Assembly (NCBI GenBank): GCA_023376005.1
Contig: CM042160.1
Coordinates: forward strand, 86,557,521 to 86,621,520
Reading direction: 5' to 3'
DNA from: Doryteuthis pealeii
Taxonomy: Eukaryota > Mollusca > Cephalopoda > Myopsida > Loliginidae
DNA length: 64,000 bases
In this document: one piece after another, positions 55,014 through 64,000 of the stretch
Layout of the letters: each line of letters opens with the position of its first letter
How positions within the stretch are numbered: position 1 is the stretch's first letter
The notes under the pieces: model-generated
The model's input: the letters and a program-made list of their open reading frames with translations, nothing else
The model's database searches: none
What the model was told of the DNA's origin: nothing
Position numbers and translations under genes: made by a program

Positions 55014-55509
55014 ATGACACAGGGATCACTACTTATCAGAAGCCCTAACAGAAACCAGACCCGGAATCCTCAATAGAAGACCAGACGAGACCTTAGAAGA
55101 TATACCAGACCAAGATAGATGATAGACGATCAGAAGAATAGACGACCAGAGTAAGAAGTAAGAAAGGTATATAACGTTATATATAGATTTGGTACTGTGA
55201 AAAGACCAGTATATAACATTTACATACCACAATAAAGATGAGGACAACAGTCCAAAAAATCAAAATAATACATATCAAGCCTTCATCCAAAAAAATCTTG
55301 TTTTGTTTTTTAAGCCATAGGAATTATTGTTCCCATAAAAATGTTTGTACATTTCAGGCATTTTTTCTTTGATATATAAATGGCATTTTCTCTGTATCAA
55401 GTCTTAAAAGGTTGCTAAGCAACCTGACCAATTGATAAGGAACACTAAGGAAAGAGTGAGGGAGGGGGATAGAGCTAAACACTATTCCTTTTTCTCAGAA
55501 TTTTTGAGA

Positions 55510-55765
55510 TGAGGCTTGGAAATTACTATTATTTGTATTATTTGGACTATTATCCTCATCTTCATTGTTATCAGAATAATAATTAACACAGCTTAACACC
55601 TGTACCCCAGCTATGGTTAGCAGAATGAGAACAGGATACCCCCGTGGACTGAATAAAGGGTTTGGTTCAAAGTTCCATGATGGCTCCCGAGGGCACATTG
55701 GCCAAAACATTGTACAGATAACAATGAAGATGAGGACAATAGTCCGAATAATACTAATATTCCTT
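55510..55765 (+). mobile_element. SINE family R copy with ~45-bp terminal inverted repeats
   Basis: The body (CTTAACACCTGTACCCCAGC, GAATAAAGGGTTTGGTTC, AAGTTCCATGATGGCTCCC) runs to a tail with GATAACAATGAAGATGAGG and ACAATAGTCCGAATAATAC (55719-55757). The left end (55526-55572) is the inverted tail, about 90% alike. The hammerhead core is deleted. Confidence 0.7.
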
Positions 55766-55814
55766 TTACTTATGTAGTTATTGGTATCGAACATTTGAGT
55801 CAACCCATTCCCAG

Positions 55815-56572
55815 ATTTAACCCTTGGGGGCCCAGAGAATTTCTAGTTAGGGGCCCCCCAAGTTGCCTCAACATAGAAATTGAATTCGGTACATGAAAAA
55901 TATTTTTTTAGATTAAAGTAAAATTAATTTATTAAAAGAAAAAATGTCTAATTTAGAAAATGTTTGGTTTGATTTTTCTCAAATCATATTGACTGTAAGA
56001 ATAGCCTTTACTACATTTTTATGTTTGTATCATCTGACAAAGTGGTAGAATTCTTTACAGTTTGCAGCAAATCAACATTATTTTTTCAATAATAAAACTA
56101 ATTTGGTACCATTATAGTATGTGGCTTTCCTTTTGAATGTGGCCTATGAAATCATGTCTCTCTTATAGTATGTGGCCTACCATAAAAAGCATATTATAAG
56201 GTTATAACTGCTAACCCTATTTTAGAAATAGACTCTGATTCATGTAAATTATGGATAAATTCTTTTTTAATTATTCTTAATTACTATATACAGCTTATGA
56301 TTTGCATTTCAAGAAATGTAATTCATATATGTGAAAAATAATTAGTTTCCATAAATTGCCTACTACTTATATCTATAAATATACTCTGACTGAGGTAGGA
56401 CACATTCAAACCGGGTAGGCCATATACTATAACAGAATCAAAAAGGTAGGCCACATACTATAAGGGCATCACTAATTTTATGATTATTCAAGGTTTTATA
56501 AAAGGAAGTCTGGCTGCCCCTCTGGCAAGGGGGCCAGGGCCCTCTCTGCTGTTATAAATCCGTCCCTGGGCA
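55815..56572. mobile_element. DNA-transposon-like element with GGGGGCCC ends and internal inverted repeats
   Basis: Left end CCTTGGGGGCCCAGAG with GGGGCCCCCCAAG; right end AAGGGGGCCAGGGCCC to GATTTATAAC-inverse and CCGTCCCTGG. Inside, TTATAGTATGTGGCCTACC-type motifs occur twice on + (56112-56180) and twice inverted (56395-56470). No transposase is seen. It resembles the many non-autonomous elements ending CAGGGACGGATTTA, inferred from memory. Confidence 0.5.
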
Positions 56573-56911
56573 TAGCTGTAAGAATTAGTGAATATGTGGG
56601 TCTCTCAACACATTCCCAACATGTTTGTTTGAGATACGCCTGTCCTATTAAATGGCACTGGTGGCGGTGTCAGTTATGTTATAAATGGTTCATTGGGTGG
56701 TTTCAGGTCTTTCAGCATAATACACCCCTCACCAGTTAGACCCCACTAGAGCTAATCAAACTCTAGTGCATCACCCATCATGTTAAATGATAGCAGATAA
56801 ACTGGCTTTAAATAGAGTTTTGCCAATGCAGTCCTTGGCTTGTGCACATCTGGTTGGCCAATCAGCGTTCAGAGTAGGTGTTATAAACTGGTCACAAGGC
56901 ACAGACACTTT

Positions 56912-57135
56912 TTTTTTACACTGAAAATACGAATTTGTTTGAATCAATACAACTGCATGTTTTAACACAAAAATATCATAAAATGTGTTCTTAATAAAAA
57001 TTAAGTTCATTTCAAATAATACACAAGCACAATTAAGAAAACATTTTATGATATTTTGTATTAAAACATGCAGTTGTATTGATTCGAACAAATTCGTATT
57101 TTTAGTGTAGATTTATGGTGAAATGAAAATGGTCA
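56912..57135. mobile_element. Foldback MITE family H, end-truncated
   Basis: Only the inner arms remain: ACACTGAAAATACGAATTTG ... GTTTTAACACAAAAATATC and the mirror ATTAAAACATGCAGTTGTAT ... GTGTAGATTTATGGTG. Both outer ends are missing. Confidence 0.75.
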
Positions 57136-57739
57136 GTGGTGTTTGGTGTTGGTCATGTATTGAAATAAAAATTACTTTTTCAGGTCAAATAGATTTGTAA
57201 ATTACACTGGAGAACCCAATTTTTGTTGAGTTGGATCTGATGCTTGTTTTTGACTATTTTTCTACCACTAAATCCAAAAATGACCCCAGTCTTTCTATAT
57301 CACGTCAACTTGATTTTTCTCAAAAACAGTAAAAATACAGCATCTAACAAATTTTTGCTTATTCTATGGAAGGTTTTAAAATGTATATATAATGGGAAAT
57401 AATAAAACATTTCACATGGGCATCACAAATTTTGTTGAGCTAGATCTGAAACTTTTGACAAACCTTTGGACTTGAATCCAAAAATTTCCCATTTTTTTCT
57501 CTATTACATCAACTTTTTAAAAATTAGGATAGCCTTGCTTGGTTTCAAAACACAAAATACTGCATGTGACAAATTTGAGCTTATTTTATAGAATGCTTTA
57601 AAAATTTACAATGAAAATGATTAAAAAAATTGCTTGACTGTAATGTTTATACAAAGGATATTGTTACTGTAAGTCAAATTGTGTGAAAGTAGTTAAGTTA
57701 AAAAATTAGTTTTTTTTTTAGAGTGTTCAATATGTGGAC

Positions 57740-58440
57740 AATTTCCCTTTATGCTCCATAGTCTGCCATCATATTTACATCCCATATATTTTAATAACAT
57801 TCCTTCATGAATTTCAAATCTTGGTGGAATCATTCATCTTGCTCATAGCTGACCACATCAAGGTTTTTCAAGAAGTTAGCAAGATGGCTCTGCAGAAAAT
57901 GGAACTTGATGCTCATGTTGCAATCAAGCATTTTGTGGACTATTCAATTACAGTGTAATTCATTGCTCATGCATTTCCAAGAAATTTCTTGACAAAGTAA
58001 AGAACTTGTCAAGAACCAAGCATTCTTTTCGAGTTCTGACATAATCCCAATGAAATGTTCATCTTTGATAACTTCGAGAATATGTAGACCATCAAACACA
58101 CCGGCTTCATTTTTTTCAATTGACAGGCCAGGAGATACCAAAATGTGGTATTTGAAACACTAGCTTTCAATTGGCAATGCTTTAATGAATTGCTTCAAGA
58201 GACTAGTTTCATGTGCAAGGTGTGAACATAATTTTCAACAAATTACTCATGTAGAATGTTGGGATCAACAGGTTTGAGGTCAGATCTTGGAGGCCAATTC
58301 CTCTCCACTCAATGCTTCTTTCAAGCTCTACTGCCCCACACTGGGATTTCAGCTGAATGAGGCACTGGATGTATAGCTGGTGGTAGACAAGGATACTCAA
58401 TATTACATTTGTTTTTCTTGTTATATGTGAAGTTTTCATT
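57740..58440 (-). pseudogene. Fossil of a widespread multicopy invertebrate gene family of unknown function
   Basis: Joined by eye across frames on the - strand: VERNWPPRSDLKPVDPNILH, LHMKLVSLKQFIKALPIES, VSPGLSIEKNEAGVFDGLHI, LEVIKDEHFIGIMSELEKNA then W, and SIKFHFLQSHLANFLKNLD, VVSYEQDE-stop-FHQDLKF and MMADYG. These match in order the family pattern LPPLHIKLGLMKQFVKAL ... KAGVFVGPQI ... LKDEEF ... AAW ... SLKVHFLHSHLDYFPENLG ... EEQGERFHQDI ... MMADYCW, which I recall from many arthropod, cnidarian and mollusc proteins annotated as uncharacterised. Stops and frameshifts show it is dead. The N-terminal half was not found. Confidence 0.7.
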
Positions 58441-58524
58441 AAACAAACGTAACAGTCTGTGCAATATTTTGGCTCTCACCAAATCGTAGATATACCAAAT
58501 GCCAACTTATCATGTTTTCCCTTG

Positions 58525-59472
58525 ATCCACATCCGTAAATTCTCAACACACTATTTCACTATTGTAAGGGACCCAGGACTTGTTTTAATCAACATGTTTT
58601 AATTCAAAATATACAAAATAAACTAGCTTCACTAATGCATTGTCTTTTGACTGGAAATCAACTTTGTCACCAGATCTGAAGAATTCTCCTTCATTTGAAA
58701 TAAAACAATCAACGCAATCAGTTGACCAGTCCTATTACTTACAGACAAACAATACAATTGTGCTTATTTTGGGAGTAAGCTGTAGAGAAAAAAAACTTGA
58801 ACTGATAGAAGAAAACTGACTGAAGTTTTGAAATCAGCATGTCAATATTAGTCTAAATCAAATAGAAAAATCAAACTCAACAGAAATTATGTCCAAAATT
58901 GTTCTGCAGTGATTATTAATATCAGAATTTTTGGTGTCTTGCAAATCATTTGCTAGTGTTGTGATATCGATACCTACCAGATGCTCAATTACTGTGGCCC
59001 TGTGCCAGACTATGCTAAGCCTAATAAATAAAGGATGTCTATTGAAAGTCAATGGTTAGAAAGCTGGCCCCATATAGCATTTGATCCACATCCGTAAATT
59101 GCTGGCACATCTGGTGGGAGGCCCAAAACTTGTCTTAATCACCAAGTTTTAATTTAAAACATGCAAGATAGGCTAGCTTCACAAATGTGCTGATGTTTGT
59201 TCTTTGACTGGAAATCAACCTAGTCACCAGATCTGAAAAATTCTCCTTCATTTTCAACAAAATAATCAACACAGTCAGTTAACTAGTCCTATTACTTACA
59301 GACAAACAATACAATTGTGCTTATTTGGGGAGTAAACTGTTGAGAAAAAACTTGACGTGATAGAAGAAAACTGATTGTAGTTTTGAAATCAGCATGTCAA
59401 TATTAGTCTTAATCAAATAAAAAAATCAAACACAACAGAAATTATATCCAAAATGTTCCCCAGTGTTATTAG
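58525..59472. repeat. ~390-bp direct duplication separated by ~170 bp
   Basis: 58525-58915 and 59085-59472 share TTGATCCACATCCGTAAATT, GACTGGAAATCAAC, TCACCAGATCTGAA, TTACTTACAGACAAACAATA and TTGAAATCAGCATGTCAATA, with overall ~88% identity by eye. Neither copy has recognised coding. They lie upstream (on -) of the fossil at 57740-58440 and may be parts of that element. Confidence 0.8.
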
Positions 59473-59697
59473 TATTGGATAGGAATAAAACTGTAAAATG
59501 ACTATTATTATAAAAGAATAGTTACTTAAAAACCGTATGAAAGTAACAAACAAATTATTTGAGATGGCGATATAGGACGGTCGGCTATTGCCATCTCAAA
59601 CAAACTGTTTGCATACTTTCATACTGTCGTGCAGTAAGTCTCCAAAAATGTAGGATATATCAGTTTAAAAACAAACGAGAAATCTGGAAAAACCAGC

Positions 59698-59930
59698 TAG
59701 TGTAATGGTTAGAATCCCCGCCTGGCAGTTAGGGTTCGAATCAGACACAAAGCAGTTCCCTGTCTATAACTCTGCTGGTGAGGCATAATATGCCGAAATG
59801 TACATACAGAGATCGACTTGTTCTCGATTTGTTTAAGCCTTACATTTGAACAGATATGCACGCCTAATTCATTAATTATCAACTAATTAATTTTCAAATT
59901 AGGTATGACTTCAATTAAGCACATATTCAC
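59698..59930 (+). mobile_element. tRNA-derived SINE carrying the hammerhead motif
   Basis: The head has TAGTGTAATGGTTAGAATC (A-box) and GGGTTCGAATCAGACAC (B-box). The body has the hammerhead at 59770-59811. The tail TCTCGATTTGTTTAAGCC, CGCCTAATTCATTAATTATC and TATGACTTCAATTAAGCACA matches the arms of the foldback at 5128-5494. Confidence 0.75.
59770..59811 (+). ncRNA. Hammerhead ribozyme motif, second copy, one core change
   Basis: Stem I CTCTG/CAGAG, core CTGGTGA (59775-59781), stem II GGCA-TAATA-TGCC (59782-59794), GAA (59795-59797), stem III ATG-TA-CAT (59798-59805), site A (59806). Compared with 5252-5293, stem II has swapped a C-G for an A-T pair, keeping the helix. The core carries G for A at position 6, which should reduce or abolish cleavage. 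Confidence 0.65.
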
Positions 59931-60057
59931 CCTTAAAACTATATATAAATTATCAGCATTAGTAGGAACACTTGAAACCGTAAAATGTGCAAACAAATGA
60001 TTATCATTATCAACAACAAAAAATTGCGATGCAGAGAGGATATAAAAACAAAAGGGT

Positions 60058-60425
60058 AATCTGAACATTAGTTACATAAATGAGATTAACGTCCCCTTGT
60101 TTATTTCACTTTGAGGAAGCCGCCTGTTTTGGTCGACCATTTTCATTTCACCATAAATCTACACTGAAAATCCGAATTTGTTTGAATCAATACAACTGCA
60201 TGTTTTAACACAAAAATATCATAAAATGTGTTCTTAATTGTGCTTGCGCATCATTTGAAATGAACTTAATTGTTAATTGCAGTTGTATTGATTTGAACAA
60301 ATTCATATTTTCAGTGTAGATTTATGGTGAAATGAAAATGGCCAACCAAAACATATGGCTTCCTCAAAGTGAAATAAACAAGGGGAGGTTACTCTCATTT
60401 GTGTAGCTAATGTTCAGATTACCAA
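60058..60425. mobile_element. Foldback MITE family H, complete
   Basis: Terminal inverted repeat GTAATCTGAACATTAGTTAC with inverse GTAGCTAATGTTCAGATTAC. The interior matches the other copies; one inner arm segment is deleted. Confidence 0.85.
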
Positions 60426-60711
60426 CAAATGTTAGTTAAATTTATTCAAATATCAAAAATTTAAATCACCTTCATTTTCATCGACTTCAGCTCAACAAAT
60501 CCAAGAAAAGATAAGATTGTTAGGATTCCGCATCCTGCATACTCTCCAAATTCAGCACCAACAGATTTTCATCTGTTTTGATTGCTAAAACAATTCACAA
60601 GTGACAGAACATTCAGAGAAATAAAAAAAGTTAAAAGACACTCTTTCAATCCCCACACCCCGGCAAATTGATTATTATCAAAGAAGAATAGTTACTTGAA
60701 ATCGTATAAAG

Positions 60712-60952
60712 TAAAAGTAAAGTCATTGGGTGGCCTAAAGTCGGTATCAGCCAATCAGCGAGGGAGTCTATCCCTTTTCACTAGCGCTAGACCAAGGAGA
60801 TTGTTTTTGCGCCTGAGACAAAGCACCACATCTACCATCAGCACCTTATGTTACCGCACAGATCCCTGTGCTCTACTGAGTTGGCGAGGGCCGGTATCAA
60901 TCTAGGAACCTTGTGGTTTCTAGCCGAACGCTTTACCGACTGAGCTAACCCG
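60712..60952 (-). mobile_element. tRNA-derived SINE, family C, full-length antisense copy
   Basis: Runs from GGTGGCCTAAAGTCGG to GACTGAGCTAACCC. On the - strand TTAGCTCAGTCGGTAAAGCG and CTAGATTGATACCGGCCC form the tRNA-like head. All body blocks are present. Confidence 0.85.
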
Positions 60953-61088
60953 AATTGAATATAAATTATTAATATTTGATAGGAACACTTGAAACCATAT
61001 AACTGTGCAAACAAATTACTTATTTTTATAGACAAAATAAACATTCTATTATAATGGAGATTATGTATATCTATCTGTAACTGAAACT

Positions 61089-61686
61089 GTTTGTTTGGTT
61101 TGGGTTTTACGGCATGTCAACCCCTTGGGTTATTTTATGCCGAATACTTCTATTGGTAATTTGATATTCAAAAATGTTTAATGCCGACAAAGTTTTGAAA
61201 TAATTTCATTTTTAATGGATAATACAATTTCGTTTATAAACTCATGTTTTCTATTTAACCCATAGATGGGACCCTAACAGGTACTACCACTCCAGGTCAG
61301 AGTGGACCAGGGAGCAATGGTGATAAAGGGGTGCTCCACATTCCCCAAACCTCCAGAACTGGAACCTCACCATCAGATAGAGTTTAACATCATTCCCAGG
61401 ACATGTAGACCCACAGCCACCGCCTTCTAGCATCCATATGATAAAAAGGGATTGGGGCTTGCCATAAGGGCAATAGGGTTGGGAAAATCATATAGGTGCT
61501 AGGGCTTGACGTGACCAGCCGATTGATCTAGCCGAAGAAAGGGCCAAAGTGGAGTATTGCAAGTCATGAACTGCTCATCCACCAAGACACCATCCTTAAG
61601 CATCACGGGTTGCCACCCACGGCAAACAGGTGGCTCCATTGGGAGTCTTACCCCTCTGCAGAGGTACAATTGAGACAGGGCGGAAT
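61089..61686 (-). mobile_element. Retroposon family A, antisense, nested in a Helitron
   Basis: 598 bp between direct repeats TGAAACT (61082-61088 and 61687-61693). Read on the - strand it starts near CCGCCCTGTCTC and ends in GTAAAACCCAAACC then a short AAAC-like tail. It is the third full copy of this family in the window. Confidence 0.85.
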
Positions 61687-62013
61687 TGAAACTATGTCAC
61701 CATCGATGTCACAATTCATTTAGATATTTACATTATATTCTCAATTAAATAATCTTTATGTAATTTTAATCAATATATCTATTAACGAGGTTTCCATTAA
61801 AGTCTAGCTCAAAACAGCACGTAGAAATAAAGATTTACACAATATAAGGTGTGGATAATTTTCATACTGGTTTTAAGAAAACCGTGTTTAATAAATAATC
61901 ACTTGGTGTTATTGATTTCTAATATTAGTGTTTTATTCTCAAATGTATTAAAAGCTATTCTATGTATAATTTCTTATAGAAATTAGAATAAAACAAGAAT
62001 AAGTGTCATTTTT

Positions 62014-62038
62014 AGATAGATAGATAGATAGATAGATA
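62014..62038. repeat. (GATA)n microsatellite
   Basis: Six GATA units. A (CATT)n tract is at 50210-50233. Confidence 0.95.
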
Positions 62039-62627
62039 TAGGTCGGTTTCCCAAGGCGAAAAAGATGACTTTTAACTTGTAAAAATATGCGGTGGGCATT
62101 ATTTTTTAGAGAAATATGTATAAAATCATGAGAAACATATCTGTATCTTTTTGAGTTAATGTTAGTTAATAATAGATGCTAAAAATTTTAGTTAGCTCAA
62201 CGAAGTAGCCAAAGAATACATATTGACTGCTGATAAAATTAACCAATCACGATCACCGTAGCATGAGTTATTCAACATAATTAGGGAAATGTATAATGCT
62301 TGTTTTTGGCTACGTTAAATTTCAATTGATTTTGAAAAAATGTAAACATTGTTTTTCGTTTATAATTTGCATTATTTTGTAAGCCTTTTTTTTTAAAAAT
62401 CATTAGGAGTTTGTTTAATGCTTCTTCTTTCGACATCCACCTTTAATATGTGCAACATTTACGCATTAGTGTGATATTCAGGAGTCTATAAGCATTCATT
62501 TGGCCGCTTTTTTTCCCACCCTAAAAATTACAAATTAAATCAAAAACTAGAGCTTTTTGGCAGCCTAATAGATAGATTTTAATTTTGTCATTTCCTTCTG
62601 AAACTAAAAATATTAGATTAGATTCAA

Positions 62628-62942
62628 TATTTCTGAACATTAGCTACATAAATGAGAGTAATCTTTGAGGAAGCCAGATTTTGGTTGGCCATTTTCATTT
62701 CCCCATAAATCTACACTAAAAATATGAGAAAGAACTGCAAATGAATTTAATTGTTATTAAGAACACATTTTATGATATTTTTGTGATAAAACATGCAGTT
62801 GTATTGATTTGAAAAAATTTGTATTTTCAGTGTAGCTTTACGGTGAAATGAAAATGGCCGACCAAAACATAAGGCTTCCTCAAAGTGAAACATAAAGGGG
62901 AGGTTACTCTCATTTATGTAGCTAATGCTCAGATTACCATAT
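62628..62942. mobile_element. Foldback MITE family H
   Basis: CTGAACATTAGCTACATAAA ... CCCCATAAATCTACAC, shortened left arm; the right arm AACATGCAGTTGTATTG ... GTAGCTAATGCTCAGATTAC is complete. It sits inside the Helitron-like element that starts at 61045. Confidence 0.8.
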
Positions 62943-62999
62943 TTTATTATATTAAAACTTAAATACTTGCACCCAGAGTATTATGTTGAATTAAAAACA

Positions 63000-63330
63000 A
63001 ATTCTGATGCAGGGTCATCCACAAAGCGTTTCTTCACTGACTGCAGTTCGCGTAGGCCAACTACCTCACAGCGCTCCACTCACTTCAGTTATTTATGGGC
63101 ATAGTCCCCCAACATCCAGGCACATCAGTTGAACCTCGCGCCTGTGTTACGCACAATTCTCGTGCATTCAGATGGACGCGTGTAAGCCCCCAACATACGG
63201 GCACCTGAATTGCACCTCATGTCCATCCAGCGCCTAAATCGTTATTTCTTTGCATTCGGGAGGGCGCAGGTTCATTTCCAAATGAGTACGGTGGTACTCG
63301 TTCTCTGTCACACAGAGGGAGCATGTTTTT
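63000..63330. other. GC-richer block with a degenerate ~80-bp tandem pair
   Basis: Composition is near balanced in an otherwise AT-rich region, with CpGs (GTTCGCGTAGG, CCTCGCGCCTG, GGACGCGTG, GGAGGGCGCAGG). CCCCCAACATCCAGGCAC (63106) and CCCCCAACATACGGGCAC (63187) start two related ~80-bp units that both contain TGAA(C/T)TTGAACCTC-like and GCATTC blocks. No open frame or known RNA was recognised. Confidence 0.5.
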
Positions 63331-63715
63331 GCTAGTATGAATAAAAACAAATATTTGTTAAAATTTATTAAATATTATCATCCCAAATGTAATCACCTTC
63401 CTTTTTAATAACTTCAGCTCATCAAATCGAAGAAAAGAAATAAAATCATTAAGATTGGAGATTCTTCCACATCCTCCATATTTACCAAATTCAGCGCCGA
63501 CAGATTTCCGTTAGTTTCAATCGCTAAATCATTTCAGAAATGGCAGAATGTTCAGAAATAAAGAAAAAGTTGAAATGGATTTTCAAACGGTTTTTTTTTT
63601 TAAGGAAAATCCCAAGTTTCTTTAAATGTGGAATTGAAAATCTACCTTCCCATTAAGCTGCAATGGTTGAAAATGACAGTGATTACATTTTTTATGATAG
63701 AATCCTATTATATAT

Positions 63716-64000
63716 ATTTACCAACCCCTCCGCACGAGCAGGATGTGACACAAGGTCAATTTCTTAAGCGGAGTTCAACAGGTTTGAATTCAGAGTTTTC
63801 TTTCTCCTAGACCAGTTGCCTAATCAAGGTTAAAGAGCCCTGTCTGCCCTACTATTTATCCATAGCAGGAGGGAGAGTAGGATTCATACCTTTCCCAAGG
63901 ATATTAGCGCTAAGTGAAATGTAATTACCACATCCAGGATTTGAACTCGGGGTGACGAGTCCATTTCCCATGACTTTAACCATTACACCACGCGCTTCCA
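63716..64000 (-). mobile_element. SINE family D composite, antisense, runs off the window
   Basis: Near-duplicate of 28670-28970: ACCAACCCCTCCGCACGAGC, AGGTCAATTTCTTAAGCGG, TTTGAATTCAGAGTTTTC and AAGGATATTAGCGC. The reversed head GATTTGAACTCGGGG ends in ACCATTACACCACGCG. Confidence 0.8.

Larger units (their letters stand above)
61045..62985 (+). mobile_element. Helitron-like family G copy interrupted by two other elements
   Basis: Starts TCTATTATAATGGAGATT at 61045. It is broken at 61089-61686 by an antisense family A retroposon with a 7-bp target duplication, and at about 62628-62942 by a family H foldback. The family tail (AAAACTTAAATACTTGCACC) resumes at 62953 but its hairpin is degraded. 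A GATA microsatellite lies inside at 62014-62038. Confidence 0.6.
60425..63570 (+). repeat. Direct repeat pair, 60425-60640 and 63345-63570
   Basis: Both read ACTTCAGCTCA(A/T)CAAATC, AAGAAAAGA, CATCCT(G/C)CATA, CCAAATTCAGC and CAGA(A/T)TGTTCAGA(A)ATAAA-type segments in the same order, about 75% alike. Several elements lie between them. This suggests an old segmental or transposon-borne duplication. Confidence 0.6.
49711..64000. other. Downstream intergenic region, repeat-dense, no intact gene
   Basis: No exon-like coding sequence is recognisable after PSMB2, other than the decayed one at 57.74-58.44 kb. Stretches with nothing assignable: 50520-51047, 51930-52785 (with poly-T and poly-A runs at 52100, 52265 and 52483-52520), 53395-53680, 54430-54635, 56575-56910, 57136-57733 and 61690-62628. 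Confidence 0.8.

Noticed and set aside
54734..55160. Full LTR retrotransposon or endogenous retrovirus
   Set aside because: No gag, protease, RT or integrase sequence and no second LTR nearby; kept only as a low-confidence LTR-like block.

Overview
The window is animal nuclear DNA: AT-rich, intron-dominated and packed with repeats. It holds one real protein-coding gene, the proteasome subunit gene PSMB2 (20S core subunit beta-4), on the + strand. Five of its exons are readable: 24465-24587, 33461-33531, 35321-35483, 46513-46562 and 49537-49644. The splice sites are canonical, the intron phases agree with one another, and the stop codon is followed at once by AATAAA signals. About 30 N-terminal residues (exon 1) are missing and probably lie upstream of base 1, so 1-24464 is read as intron 1. 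Long introns plus several abundant tRNA-derived SINE families suggest a mollusc, most likely a cephalopod such as an octopus. That assignment is inference.

Layout. 1-24464: intron 1, with Helitron-like elements, foldback elements, a 5'-truncated LINE, tRNA-derived SINEs, a 37-bp minisatellite grown from a SINE tail, and many TA microsatellites. 24465-49644: PSMB2 exons with introns of 8873, 1789, 11029 and 2974 bp, carrying mariner fossils, repeated copies of a ~370 bp retroposon (family B) in both orientations, a second LINE fragment and a GC-rich inverted repeat pair. 49645-64000: downstream intergenic DNA. It has six copies of one foldback MITE absent from the gene body, piggyBac-like TTAA MITEs, Helitrons with other elements nested inside, an LTR-like block, a fossil of a widespread multicopy gene family at about 57.74-58.44 kb, and a 0.4 kb direct duplication.

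The most interesting signal is a set of hammerhead self-cleaving ribozyme motifs inside small repeats. Two copies of one tRNA-headed SINE carry a 42-nt type I hammerhead (5252-5293 on -, 59770-59811 on +) whose stem II differs by a compensatory base-pair change. A separate motif with a GUC-type site lies at 45835-45877 (-). A second SINE family has hammerhead-like 3' regions (9483-9524, 20733-20776) whose stem I differs in a pairing-preserving way. Families A, B and I share a common 3' tail, as expected if they use the same LINE machinery.

Family letters are local labels. Repeat boundaries are by eye and usually good to 5-20 bp; where a target-site duplication is given they are exact. I ran no search or alignment; all homology calls come from reading the sequence and from recalled family knowledge.
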